Below the pieces are notes generated by a model. The model searched no databases. It was not told the DNA's origin and saw only the letters and a program-made list of their open reading frames with translations. 64,000 bases of DNA from Belnapia rosea (GTDB lineage Bacteria; Pseudomonadota; Alphaproteobacteria; Acetobacterales; Acetobacteraceae): assembly GCF_900101615.1 (NCBI RefSeq), contig NZ_FMZX01000001.1:62001-126000 (forward strand). The letters run 5' to 3'. Below are positions 55,638 to 63,972 of the stretch, one piece after another; position 1 is the first letter of the stretch, and each line of letters opens with the position of its first letter. The translations under genes were made by a program, and so were the position numbers.

Positions 55638-56615
55638 TCAGGGTGTCGGCGCCCCTGCCGGAAGCAGCCCCTCGGCCTGCAAGGACTGCCAGAAACCGGC
55701 CGGGACCGGTTGCGCCATGAGCGCGAGGTTTTCCTGTACCCGCCCGGCCGATTTCGCCCCGGGGATCACCGCCGCCACCACCGGATGCGCCGCGCAGAAT
55801 TGCAGCGCCGCCGCCCGCAGGTCGGTGCCATGCGTCGCGGCGATCGCCGCCATCCGGTCGCGCTTCGCCACCATCTCGGGCGGCGCCTCGGCATATTCGT
55901 AGTGCCGGCCGCCCGCCAGCAGCCCGGAATTATACGGCCCGCCGATGACGACATGCACGCCACGCCCGGCGCAGGCCGGAAAGAGCGAGCCGAGCGCCGG
56001 CGTGTTCAGCAGGGAATAGCGCCCCGCCAGCAGGAAGACATCCGGGTCCGACATGGCGAGCGCCCGCTCGCAGGCCTCGACGCGGTTCACGCCGAGCCCC
56101 CAGCCCCGGATCACGCCCTCCTCCCGCAGCCGGATCAGCGCCCGCGCCGCGCCGGCCATGGCCTCGTCGAAAACCGTCGTCCAGCGCGCGCCCAGGGCAT
56201 CCTCGGCGATGTCATGGATGAAGGCGATGTCGATCCGGTCGAGGCCGAGCCGCTGCAGGCTGTCCTCGATGCTGCGCAGCGTGCCGTCATAGGAATAGTC
56301 GAGCGCCACCCGGAAGGGCAGGCCATGCACGAAGGGCGGGTTCTCCGGCCGCGCCGCATCCGGCCGCAGCAGCCGCCCGACCTTGGTCGAGAGCACGAAC
56401 TCCTCCCGCGGCCGGTCGCGCAACACCTCGCCGAAGCGATGTTCCGACAGGCCCGAGCCGTAATGCGGCGCCGTGTCGAAATAGCGGATGCCGCCCTCCC
56501 AGGCCGCCTCCAGCGCGCCCCGCGCCGTCGCCTCGTCCACCGCGGCGAACATGTTGCCGAGCGGCGCGCCACCATAGCCGAGCGGCCCCGGCGGCTTGAA
56601 TCGGGTCCCGGTCAT
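55638..56615 (-). CDS. Aldo/keto reductase
   Basis: A 325-aa TIM-barrel oxidoreductase. The catalytic tetrad is visible as Asp and Tyr in YFDTAPHYGSG, Lys in LSTKVGRLL and His in IAFIHDI. GLGVNRVEACERAL and VIPGAKSAGRVQENL are typical of the pyridoxal 4-dehydrogenase/L-fucose dehydrogenase branch (AKR15-like). An NAD(P)-dependent oxidation of a sugar or cyclic hemiacetal is plausible. AGGAGAG lies 6 nt before the ATG. It diverges from the aldolase operon, with 122 nt between the starts. Confidence 0.92.
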   Translation of the reverse strand: MTGTRFKPPGPLGYGGAPLGNMFAAVDEATARGALEAAWEGGIRYFDTAPHYGSGLSEHRFGEVLRDRPREEFVLSTKVGRLLRPDAARPENPPFVHGLPFRVALDYSYDGTLRSIEDSLQRLGLDRIDIAFIHDIAEDALGARWTTVFDEAMAGAARALIRLREEGVIRGWGLGVNRVEACERALAMSDPDVFLLAGRYSLLNTPALGSLFPACAGRGVHVVIGGPYNSGLLAGGRHYEYAEAPPEMVAKRDRMAAIAATHGTDLRAAALQFCAAHPVVAAVIPGAKSAGRVQENLALMAQPVPAGFWQSLQAEGLLPAGAPTP

Positions 56616-56737
56616 GCGGCTCTCTCCTGCGCTGTGCCGCGGCAGCAGCGGCCCGCGCCCGCCCGGGTTCCGCCGGTGTCTGGACAAAGCGGCCGATCGG
56701 GTGCGGGATGGCGGCCGCGTCCAGGAAAGGAAGAACG

Positions 56738-57523
56738 ATGCTCGACAGCACGGAATACCGCATCCCCTCGCTGCGCCATAAGGTCAGCCCGGAGGAGTGG
56801 CAGGCCCGCATCGACCTCGCCGCCTGCTACCGCCTGGTCGACCTCTACCAGATGAGCGACCTGATCGCGAACCACGTCTCCGTCCGCGTCCCGGGCGAGG
56901 ATGCCTTCCTCATCAACGCCTATGGCCTGCTCTACGAGGAGATCACCGCCTCCTCGCTCATGAAGGTCGATTACGACGGCAACATCCTGCTGAAGCCGGA
57001 ATTCCCCGGCCAGGATTACGGCGTGAACCGCGCCGGCTTCGTCATCCACTCGGCGATCCACAAGGCGCGCCACGACCTCGCCTGCGTCGCCCATACCCAT
57101 ACCTGGGCCGGCATGGCGGTCTCGACGCTCGAATGCGGCCTGCTGCCGAACACCCAGACCAGCATGCGCTTCGCCAAGGTCAGCTACCACGACTTCAACG
57201 GCGTGGTGCTCGACCTCTCCGAGCAGGAGCGGCTGGTGCGCGACCTCGGCGACAACAACGCGATGATCCTCCGCAACCACGGCCTGCTGACCGTCGGCAC
57301 CACCATCCCCGAGGCCTTCAACGCGCTGCACCGGCTCGAACTCTCCTGCAGGACGCAGATCGCGGCGATGTCCTGCAACAGCCCGATGATCCAGGTGCCG
57401 CCCGACATCGTCGAGAAGACCTACATGAACTACCAGCCGCATGTCCGCCGGCCCTTCGGCCTGCTCGACTGGCCGGCGCTGCTCCGCAAGCTCGACCGCA
57501 TCGACCCCAGCTACCGGGACTGA
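56738..57523 (+). CDS. Class II aldolase/adducin family protein
   Basis: A 261-aa protein with the zinc site of the class II aldolase fold (HTHTWAGMA for two His; ILRNHGLLTVG for the third), NHVSVRVPGEDAFLIN, and GLLYEEITASSLMKVDYDGN at the N-terminal part. Members are sugar-phosphate aldolases, epimerases or decarboxylases. AGGAAAGGAAG precedes the ATG. It is the first gene of a three-gene run: its stop overlaps the next start (TGATG), and the third gene overlaps again (ATGA). This suggests catabolism of one hydroxy-acid or sugar-acid substrate. Confidence 0.92.
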   Translation: MLDSTEYRIPSLRHKVSPEEWQARIDLAACYRLVDLYQMSDLIANHVSVRVPGEDAFLINAYGLLYEEITASSLMKVDYDGNILLKPEFPGQDYGVNRAGFVIHSAIHKARHDLACVAHTHTWAGMAVSTLECGLLPNTQTSMRFAKVSYHDFNGVVLDLSEQERLVRDLGDNNAMILRNHGLLTVGTTIPEAFNALHRLELSCRTQIAAMSCNSPMIQVPPDIVEKTYMNYQPHVRRPFGLLDWPALLRKLDRIDPSYRD

Positions 57524-58509
57524 TGCGCGTCCTCCTCTCCGACGTCGCCGAGGCCCGGCACGGCGGGCGCATCCGCGCCGCCCTGCCGGGGGTGGAGCTC
57601 GTCCCCGTCGCCCCCGAGGGCCCCTTGCCCGATACCGCGGGCATCGGGATGGCCTTCGTCTCCCGCGACCTCTTCCTCGGCGGCACCCGCTTCCGCCTCA
57701 CCGAACGCTTCCAGCGTTTCGTCGCGCTGATCCTCGCGGCGCCCGACCTGCGGCGCGTGCAGACCTTCTCCGCCGGCACCGACATGGCGCCCTACCAGGC
57801 GATGCGCGCGCGGGGGATCGAGGTGGTCGGCGCCAGCGGTGCCAGCGCCCCGGCCGTGGCGCAGGCCGCCATCGCCGGCCTGCTCGCGCTGGCCCGCCGC
57901 CTGCCGCGGGTGATGGAGGCCCAGGCCCGCCATGCCTGGGAGCCGATCTACGGGGAGGGCGAGCCGCCCGACCTCGCCAGCCAGACGGCGCTGATCGTCG
58001 GCACCGGCCCGATCGGCCAGGAGATCGCCCGCCTCGCCGCCGCCTTCGGCCTCACCCCCATCGGCATCCGCCGCGACGGCACGGCCCCGCCGCCGCCGCA
58101 TTTCGCCGAGGCCGCGTCCTATGCGGCCCTGCCGGGCTGGCTGCCCCGTGCCCATTGGCTGATACTCGCCTGCCCGCTCACCGAGACCACCCGCAACCTG
58201 ATCGACGCCGCCGCCCTTGCCCTGCTGCCTCCCGGCGCCGGACTGGTGAACGTCTCCCGCGGCGGCGTGGCGGACGAGGCGGCATTGCTTGCCGCGCTGC
58301 GCTCCGGCGACCTCGCCGGTGCCTTCCTCGACGTCTTCACCGAGGAGCCGCTGCCGTCCGGGAGCGCCTTCTGGGACCTTCCCAACGTCATCGTCTCGCC
58401 CCACAGCGCCGCCGCCGGGGAGGGCCTGGCCGAGCGCGTCGCCGCGATTTTCTGCGACAACCTGCGGCGCTGGGCCGCCGAGTCCCAAGGGGAAAAACCC
58501 ACCCGATGA
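57523..58509 (+). CDS. D-isomer-specific 2-hydroxyacid dehydrogenase
   Basis: A 328-aa NAD(P)-dependent dehydrogenase. The cofactor motif is LIVGTGPIGQEIARLAAAFG. Catalytic residues are Arg in VNVSRGGVADE, Glu in DVFTEEPL and His in VIVSPHSAA. The N-terminal catalytic domain is of the shorter glyoxylate/hydroxypyruvate-reductase type, with QTFSAGTDMAPYQ in the substrate region. It starts on the last base of the aldolase stop and ends in ATGA with the Bug gene. It likely oxidises or reduces the acid used by the aldolase. Confidence 0.93.
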   Translation: MRVLLSDVAEARHGGRIRAALPGVELVPVAPEGPLPDTAGIGMAFVSRDLFLGGTRFRLTERFQRFVALILAAPDLRRVQTFSAGTDMAPYQAMRARGIEVVGASGASAPAVAQAAIAGLLALARRLPRVMEAQARHAWEPIYGEGEPPDLASQTALIVGTGPIGQEIARLAAAFGLTPIGIRRDGTAPPPPHFAEAASYAALPGWLPRAHWLILACPLTETTRNLIDAAALALLPPGAGLVNVSRGGVADEAALLAALRSGDLAGAFLDVFTEEPLPSGSAFWDLPNVIVSPHSAAAGEGLAERVAAIFCDNLRRWAAESQGEKPTR

Positions 58510-59486
58510 TTCAGATCGCCACGACCCGGCGCCGCCTCCTCCAGGCGGGGTCGCTCCTCGCCATGCCCGCGCCCGCCCTGGCCCAGCCGGCGTATCCGAA
58601 CCGCCCGCTCTCGCTGCTGATCGGCTACGCCCCCGGCGGCCTCACCGATGTCATGGTGCGGATGATCGCGGAGCGGCTGGGGCGGGAGCTTGGCCAGACC
58701 GTCGTCGTCGAGAACCGCAGCGGCGGCGCGACCTCCATCGCCTCCACCGCCGTTGCCCAGGCCCGGCCGGACGGCTACACGCTGCTGATCGGCACCAACA
58801 GCTTGGCGATCAACCTGGCGCTGCAGCCCGGCCTCACGCCGCGCGACCCGATGCGGGAGCTGCAGCCCGTGGGCGAGGTCTATTACACCCCCTTCGCCCT
58901 GGCGGTGCACAGCTCGGTCCCGGTGCAGGACTTCAAGGGGCTGATCGACTATGCCAGGGCCAATCCCGGCAAGCTGAACTACGGCAGCTCCGGCAGCGGC
59001 TCGGTGAACCACCTGCTGACCGAGCTGCTGATGCTGAAATCCGGCGCCCGCTTCGAGCATGTGCCCTATCGCGGCGCCGGCCCGGCGCTTATCGACCTGC
59101 GCGCCAACCGCATCCAGGTCTTCTACGCCTCGCCGCTCGATGCGGAGCCGCTGGTGAAGGAGGGCATCATCCGCCTTGTCGCCATCTCCTCGGAGGAGCG
59201 GCTGGCCAGCCTGCCCGACCTGCCATCGGTGGCGGAAAGCTTCCCCGGCTGCGCCGGCGTGCTCTGGCAGGGCCTCTTCGTCCCGCCCGGCACGCCGCCC
59301 GAGGTGCAGGCGCGCCTCCACGCCGCGCTTCGCGCCAGCCTCGCGGACCCGGCCCTCGCCAGCCGCGTCGTGCCGCAGGGCGTCGTGATCATGCCGGGCG
59401 ACGCGGCGGCGCTGCGCGACCGGCTGGCACGCGAGATCAAGCTCTGGGCGGAGGTGATCCCCGCCACTGGCATCAAGGCCGAATAG
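58506..59486 (+). CDS. Tripartite tricarboxylate transporter substrate-binding protein (Bug/TctC)
   Basis: A 326-aa periplasmic receptor with a twin-arginine-like signal (TTRRRLLQAGSLLAMPAPAL, cleavage near residue 26). The Bug core is LLIGYAPGGLTDVMVRMIAE and NYGSSGSGSVNHLLTELLML. The start overlaps the dehydrogenase stop by 4 nt, so uptake and catabolism are co-expressed. No tctA/tctB genes are nearby; a shared or distant membrane pair must be used. The co-encoded aldolase and dehydrogenase suggest a hydroxy-carboxylate ligand, but this is inference. Confidence 0.93.
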   Translation: MIQIATTRRRLLQAGSLLAMPAPALAQPAYPNRPLSLLIGYAPGGLTDVMVRMIAERLGRELGQTVVVENRSGGATSIASTAVAQARPDGYTLLIGTNSLAINLALQPGLTPRDPMRELQPVGEVYYTPFALAVHSSVPVQDFKGLIDYARANPGKLNYGSSGSGSVNHLLTELLMLKSGARFEHVPYRGAGPALIDLRANRIQVFYASPLDAEPLVKEGIIRLVAISSEERLASLPDLPSVAESFPGCAGVLWQGLFVPPGTPPEVQARLHAALRASLADPALASRVVPQGVVIMPGDAAALRDRLAREIKLWAEVIPATGIKAE

Positions 59487-59710
59487 GGCGGATTCCGTGA
59501 GCGGATGCGAACGGAAGCGCCCTGGGCACGACCAGCGCATGAACATCTGGGCCGCCATCGCACCATCCACGAACATCTCGGAACGCCGGCTGTCCTGTTC
59601 GGCCTCAGGTGCCGGCAGAGTTTGATGTCACCCCGGCACGGAAGCTCCTAGGCTCGCGCTGCGGCTCAGGCCCCCCCTCGGCCGCCAAGGGAACGGGAGG
59701 ATCGGCCCAG

Positions 59711-60178
59711 ATGAAGGACCATATTACGAAGGGGCTCGCCATGGTGCTGACAGGCGCCGGGCTTGCCGCGCTGACGCCGTCATCCGCACCGGCCCAGCCG
59801 GCCGAGCGGGCCATCACCCGCGACCTTGCGGGACCCGGCCTGCAATGGGGGCCGTGCCCGAGCTTCATGCCATCGGGCTGCCAGATCGCCGTCCTGCACG
59901 GCGATCCGGCGAAGCACAATGCGGATGTGTTCTTCCGGCTGCCCGGCAACAGCAAAGCCGAGCGCCACTGGCACAATTCCGCGGAGCGCATGGTCCTGAT
60001 CGCGGGCGAGTTGCTGGTGGAGTTCGATGGGCAGGACGCGGTTGTGATGCGGCCCGGCACATACGCTTTCGGCCCGGCTCGGCTCCCGCATAGCGCGGCC
60101 TGCCGTTCGGCCGAAGCTTGCGTGCTGTTCATCGCCTTCGAGGAGCCCGTCGACGCCATGGAAGGCGCCCCTCGATAG
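59711..60178 (+). CDS. Exported cupin-domain protein
   Basis: A 155-aa secreted single-domain cupin. The signal peptide (MKDHITKGLAMVLTGAGLAA...) has likely cleavage after APA at about residue 28. Cupin motif 1 is visible in RHWHNSAERMVLIAGE (metal His and Glu residues), and motif 2 lies in GTYAFGPARLPHSAAC. Related exported cupins are annotated only as cupin-domain proteins, sometimes binding metal or small organic acids. GGGAGGA lies 9 nt before the ATG at 59711; an earlier in-frame start would bury the signal peptide. Nothing in its surroundings defines a substrate. Confidence 0.85.
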   Translation: MKDHITKGLAMVLTGAGLAALTPSSAPAQPAERAITRDLAGPGLQWGPCPSFMPSGCQIAVLHGDPAKHNADVFFRLPGNSKAERHWHNSAERMVLIAGELLVEFDGQDAVVMRPGTYAFGPARLPHSAACRSAEACVLFIAFEEPVDAMEGAPR

Positions 60179-60277
60179 CCCAACCAGCGCAGGGCAGCCT
60201 GCGGCAGGACAGCCTGTTCGATCGCCGGCAATGCCGGATGCCCACGAACGACAGGACAATCAGGCCGCTGGCGGGAC

Positions 60278-62248
60278 CTAGCCCGTCCGTCCCAGCACCT
60301 CCGCCACCTGCCGCTGCCAGGCCTCCCAGGCGGCATCGGCCGCGGCTCCGGATTGCTCGGCGGCGAGGCTCGCGGCGTTGAGCCGCCGCCGCGCTTCCTC
60401 CCGCTCGGCGCCGCTGCGGTCCTCGGCGGCGGCGCGGGCGCGGCCCAGCGCCGCCTCCGCCACGGCATATTGCCGGATGGCGCCGCGCGCCACGTCCAGC
60501 AGCCGGCGTGACTCGCCGAGCCCGGCCACCACCGCCTCCAGCCCCGGCCGCCCCGGCGCATCGGCGGGCAGCCGCTCCAGCACCGCCCGCAGCGTCTCGA
60601 GGCTGCCCGGCCCGCCGGGCAGGCGGCGCAGGCTCGCCTCCACATCCATCTCCCGCCAGCGCAGCAGCACCGGGTCGCCGAGGCCGGGGTCGATGATCGG
60701 CACCTCGCTCCGCCCCTCCCGCTCCCAGGCGAAGCGCAGCGTCACCGGCGCGCCCTCCAGCATCGTCTCCGTCCGCAGGCCGAAATCCCCCTCCGCCACG
60801 ACCGGGAAGAGCGGCCGCGCCCCGATGCGCCGCGGCAGGTCCACCACCAGCCGCCCGCGCGCGCCGCGCGGCTCGACCGCCAGCGCCACCTCCTCCCGCC
60901 GCAGCGCGATGAGCAGGACGACGCCCCGCCGCAGCTCCACCCCTGCCGGCCGCTCGGCATTCGCGGCCGCGGAGGAGAGCAGCACGTCCCGGTCGCGCGC
61001 GAAGGCCAGCAGCCGCCGCTCGCCCGGCAGCACCGCCCGCAGCTCCGCATCGCCGCGATAGCCGCCCGCCGCATCGAAGACGGCGGCGAGCCCGTCCGGC
61101 AGCGTCGCCCCGCCGGCATTGTCGAGCCGGACCGCGCTCAACGGGTTGCGCGCCCCGAGATCCTGCACCCACCAGACCCGCTCGGCCTGGAGCCGCGCAT
61201 CGAGGAAGGGCAGGTTTGCCGTCTCCCCGCCGCGGATCGAGACGGGGGCGGGCAGGGTGAAGGCAACGCTCCCCGCCACGCTCTCGGCCACCGCCTGCGG
61301 CACCGCCGCAACCGGCGCCGGTGCGGGGGAGGGGGCCGCCTCCAGCCGCATCGCCCGCCCGGCGGGCGCCGGCATGGTGGCCATCGGCGCGGGCGGCGGC
61401 GGCCGGGCGCCAGTATCGGCGGCCACCTGCACCTGCTCGGCGCCGCGCACCGGCAGCTCCGGCCGCTCGATCCGGATCGGCGTGTAGAGCGCCTGGCGAT
61501 AGGCCGCCGGATTGCCGGAGACGAGCGAGAGCCGCACCCCCTCCCAATCGGCGCCGGAGCGGTTCTCCACCACGGCCCAGCCCTGCAGCCGCGCCTCGCC
61601 CGCCGCTTCCGGCAGGAAGAGCCTGTAGGAGGGCTTCCACAGCGGTGCGCCGGTGACGGTGGCGAAGGCGACCTCCCGCGCCGCATCGGCGCGCAGGCGG
61701 ATCTCGATGCTCCGCTCATCCGCCGCGCGCGAGGCCGCCAGCGCCTCGGCCGCGCGGGCGATGCGGGCGGCGAGGCCGGCATCGGCCAACCGCACCTCCT
61801 CGCCCTCGCGCAACAGCAGAAGGCGCAGCCCGCGCTCGGTCAGCAGCGAGACGCGCAGGCCGCCCTCGGCCTCCTCGGCATCGGCCAGCCGGCCCGTGCT
61901 GCCGCCCGCCTCCACCACCTGGCCGCGCAGGGCGCGCAGCAGGCTGGCGCGGTTCTCGAAATCGCCCGGCCGCAGCGGCAGGCCACGGAAGGCCTCCGCC
62001 TCGATCTCCTGCGCCGGCAGGCGCAACCCCTCCACCACGCCCAGCGGGTCGCGCAGCACGAGGCTCTTCAGCACGTCATCCACATCCTCGAGCGGGACGC
62101 GGAAGGTGATGCCCGCCCCCGCCTCCAGCCGCCCGGCACGCTCGATCTCGGCGAGGCCGGCATTGGAGAGGGTCACCGCCCTGACCGGCAGCTCCTCCGC
62201 CCAGGCAGGGAGGGCGAAGCAGAAGGCGAGCAGCAAGGCGCGGCGCAT
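60278..62248 (-). CDS. DUF4139 domain protein (MuiA-like), exported
   Basis: A 656-aa secreted protein with a short signal peptide (cleavage after AWA, residue 17). The N-terminal region (VTLSNAGLAEIERAGRL, FRVPLEDVDDVLKSLVLRDP) is followed by a DUF4139 core with GAPLWKPSYRLFLPEAAGEA and WAVVENRSGADWEGVRLSLV. A Pro/Ala-rich middle section (about 275-320) precedes a second beta-rich part. The C-terminus is helical and charged, resembling a coiled coil. Mucoidy-inhibitor-like proteins of this fold have no known biochemical activity. It is monocistronic, with a palindromic repeat upstream. Confidence 0.85.
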   Translation of the reverse strand: MRRALLLAFCFALPAWAEELPVRAVTLSNAGLAEIERAGRLEAGAGITFRVPLEDVDDVLKSLVLRDPLGVVEGLRLPAQEIEAEAFRGLPLRPGDFENRASLLRALRGQVVEAGGSTGRLADAEEAEGGLRVSLLTERGLRLLLLREGEEVRLADAGLAARIARAAEALAASRAADERSIEIRLRADAAREVAFATVTGAPLWKPSYRLFLPEAAGEARLQGWAVVENRSGADWEGVRLSLVSGNPAAYRQALYTPIRIERPELPVRGAEQVQVAADTGARPPPPAPMATMPAPAGRAMRLEAAPSPAPAPVAAVPQAVAESVAGSVAFTLPAPVSIRGGETANLPFLDARLQAERVWWVQDLGARNPLSAVRLDNAGGATLPDGLAAVFDAAGGYRGDAELRAVLPGERRLLAFARDRDVLLSSAAANAERPAGVELRRGVVLLIALRREEVALAVEPRGARGRLVVDLPRRIGARPLFPVVAEGDFGLRTETMLEGAPVTLRFAWEREGRSEVPIIDPGLGDPVLLRWREMDVEASLRRLPGGPGSLETLRAVLERLPADAPGRPGLEAVVAGLGESRRLLDVARGAIRQYAVAEAALGRARAAAEDRSGAEREEARRRLNAASLAAEQSGAAADAAWEAWQRQVAEVLGRTG

Positions 62249-62285
62249 GGGCGGTCCCCGTCGGTTCAGTCGGCCGGCATCCTAA

Positions 62286-62383
62286 GCCATGCTCCACGAT
62301 CACTGGATCGCGGAGCATGGCCTAGCTTATTGTTTCGTCGCATGATTCACGTCTCCGGCCGTTCCAGCCTGCGACGATCATGC
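62286..62383. repeat. Palindromic intergenic repeat region
   Basis: Hairpin 1 has 16-bp arms GCCATGCTCCACGATC (62286-62301) and GATCGCGGAGCATGGC (62306-62321), with one mismatch (a possible G-U pair) and an ACTG loop. A second inverted pair, GCATGAT (62340-62346) with ATCATGC (62377-62383), follows and reaches the MFS stop codon. The mosaic of GCATGAT palindromes with CTTATTGTTTCGTCG between them resembles the short interspersed repeats of alphaproteobacterial intergenic regions. It may also act as a terminator for the MFS gene. Confidence 0.65.
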
Positions 62384-63499
62384 TCTGGCGAGCCCCACCG
62401 CCCCGCCGAAGGCCGCCAGCGAGAAGCCGAGCCCCATGGCGAAGACCGCCAGGTGGCTCTCGCCCGTCGCGGCGAAGAGGGCGGCGAGGCCGAAGCCCAC
62501 CAGCGTCTGCGTCACCGCGAATCCGGCCGTGCAGCGCACCCAGAGCCCGGTTGCCCGTGGCCCCGCCAGCTCGCGGCAGACGGTCAGCGTCACCGTCGTC
62601 ACCCCGATCGCGGCGAAGCCCGCCGCCGCCGCGGCCGGCAGCACCAGGGCGGGCCAGGGCGGCAGGGTGAGCGCCAGCGCCACCGCCTGCACCAGCAGCC
62701 AGAGGCGGAGCGCCGGCCGCCCGCCGATCCGGTCCGTCACCCGCCCGGAGAGGATGCCCCCCGCCACCCCGGCCAGGCCGAAGACCAGCCAGACCGCCGC
62801 GCCAATGCCAAGGCCGAGGCCCCGCCCACGCGCCGCCAGATCGGCCAGATAGACCATGGGCGGCACCATCCCCGCCCCATGCAGCCCATAGGTGGCGATC
62901 AGCAGCCGGGCGCGGGGGGGTGCCTCCGCCGCCTCGCCGGTCAGCGCCATGCGCGGCCAGCGCGGATGGGCGAAGGCCCAGAGCGCCACCACCAGCCCCG
63001 CCAGCCCGAGCCAGGTCGCCGGGAGGCCGCCCGGCAGCAGCGCCGGCACGGCGACCGCCCCGGTGGCGATGCCGAGCCCGACGCCTGCGATCACCACGCC
63101 GCCCGCCGCCCCGCGCCGCGCCGGCGGCACGGAGGCCTGGGTGGCGGGACCGGCCAGCGCCATCAGCAGCCCGCCGCCGATCCCGGCCAGCGTCCGCCAG
63201 AGCAGGAACCAGGCGAAGCCGCCATTCCAGGCGCAGGCCGCGAGCGCCAGCACCACCAGCCCCATGCCGCAATCGAGCAGGCCGGGCACGCCGAGCCGCC
63301 GCGCCACCGGCCGGCCGCCGAGCGTGCCGATCAGGTAGCCGAGCAGCGCCGCCGCCCCGAGCGCCCCCGCCTGCCCGCCATCGACCCAGCCCGCCGTCAC
63401 CATGGCGGGGAAGAGCGGCACATAGGCGAAGCGCGCCAGCCCGTTGCCGGAAGCGGTGGCTGCGGCGCCGGCCAGGGCGGGGCGGAGGAAGGGCTGCAC
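62378..63499 (-). CDS. MFS transporter, YbfB/YjiJ family
   Basis: A 373-aa polytopic membrane protein with about twelve hydrophobic helices. The family opening is ASGNGLARFAYVPLFPAMV, the RVTDRIGGRPALR loop matches the MFS loop between helices, and GIGGGLLMALAGPATQAS follows helix 4. YbfB/YjiJ members are predicted exporters with no known substrate. The start is a GTG (cac on the plus strand at 63497-63499); no ATG precedes the conserved first helix. It is divergent from the DUF2849 gene and lies upstream of the palindromic repeat. Confidence 0.9.
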   Translation of the reverse strand: MQPFLRPALAGAAATASGNGLARFAYVPLFPAMVTAGWVDGGQAGALGAAALLGYLIGTLGGRPVARRLGVPGLLDCGMGLVVLALAACAWNGGFAWFLLWRTLAGIGGGLLMALAGPATQASVPPARRGAAGGVVIAGVGLGIATGAVAVPALLPGGLPATWLGLAGLVVALWAFAHPRWPRMALTGEAAEAPPRARLLIATYGLHGAGMVPPMVYLADLAARGRGLGLGIGAAVWLVFGLAGVAGGILSGRVTDRIGGRPALRLWLLVQAVALALTLPPWPALVLPAAAAAGFAAIGVTTVTLTVCRELAGPRATGLWVRCTAGFAVTQTLVGFGLAALFAATGESHLAVFAMGLGFSLAAFGGAVGLARA

Positions 63500-63604
63500 C
63501 GTGCCAGCCTAGGCGCCGCTGGCGCCTGGGGCGATGCCGCTTGAAATACGAAAATCTGTAGTGAAATCTGGCGGGTAGATATCACGCAATCAGGTGAGGG
63601 GGTC

Positions 63605-63633
63605 TTGTTGCCCACACTGACGGTCGTTAAATA
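63605..63633 (+). promoter_or_regulatory. Candidate sigma-70 promoter for the DUF2849 gene
   Basis: TTGTTG (63605-63610) and TAAATA (63628-63633) are spaced 17 nt apart in an AT-rich gap (63540-63667) between the divergent MFS and DUF2849 genes. Transcription would start about 28 nt before the ATG. The AT-rich stretch upstream, with TTGAAATACGAAAATC, could hold a regulator site. Confidence 0.45.
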
Positions 63634-63667
63634 GCAGGCAATCACCCGCCCCGCAGGATATTACCCG

Positions 63668-63970
63668 ATGAGCACCAAGGCGAAGGCCCGCCCCGCCACC
63701 GCTCCCGTGGTCTTCACCGCCAACCGCCTGCGGGATGGCCGCGTGGTCTGGCTCGGCACCGAGGGCCGCTGGGCCGAGCACATCGCCGAAACCACGCCCT
63801 TCGCGCCGGAGGCCGCCGAATCCGGCCTCGATCTCGCCCGCCAGGGCGAGCGGGACCAGCAGGTCGTCGGCGTCTATGCCGTGGATGTGGCCCTCGACGG
63901 CCCCACGCCCCTGAAATTCCGCGAGCGCCTGCGCGTGCAGGGGCCAAGCGTCGCAGCCGAGGCCGCCTGA
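63668..63970 (+). CDS. DUF2849 domain protein
   Basis: A 100-aa protein matching DUF2849, with VFTANRLRDGRVVWLGTEGR near the N-terminus, VVGVYAVDVALDG in the middle and KFRERLRVQGPS at the end. In alphaproteobacteria this small protein is usually encoded directly upstream of a nitrite/sulfite reductase-like gene within the sulfate assimilation cluster, suggesting a role there. It is followed 2 nt after its stop by another ATG, which fits that arrangement. Its molecular function is unknown. Confidence 0.88.
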   Translation: MSTKAKARPATAPVVFTANRLRDGRVVWLGTEGRWAEHIAETTPFAPEAAESGLDLARQGERDQQVVGVYAVDVALDGPTPLKFRERLRVQGPSVAAEAA

Positions 63971-63972
63971 GC

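Noticed and set aside
49700-62336. Shared 16-mer GCCTAGCTT-A/G-TTGTTT at about 49703 and 62319
   Set aside because: One mismatch over 16 nt between two AT-rich spots is expected by chance in a window of this size; no further similarity flanks it.
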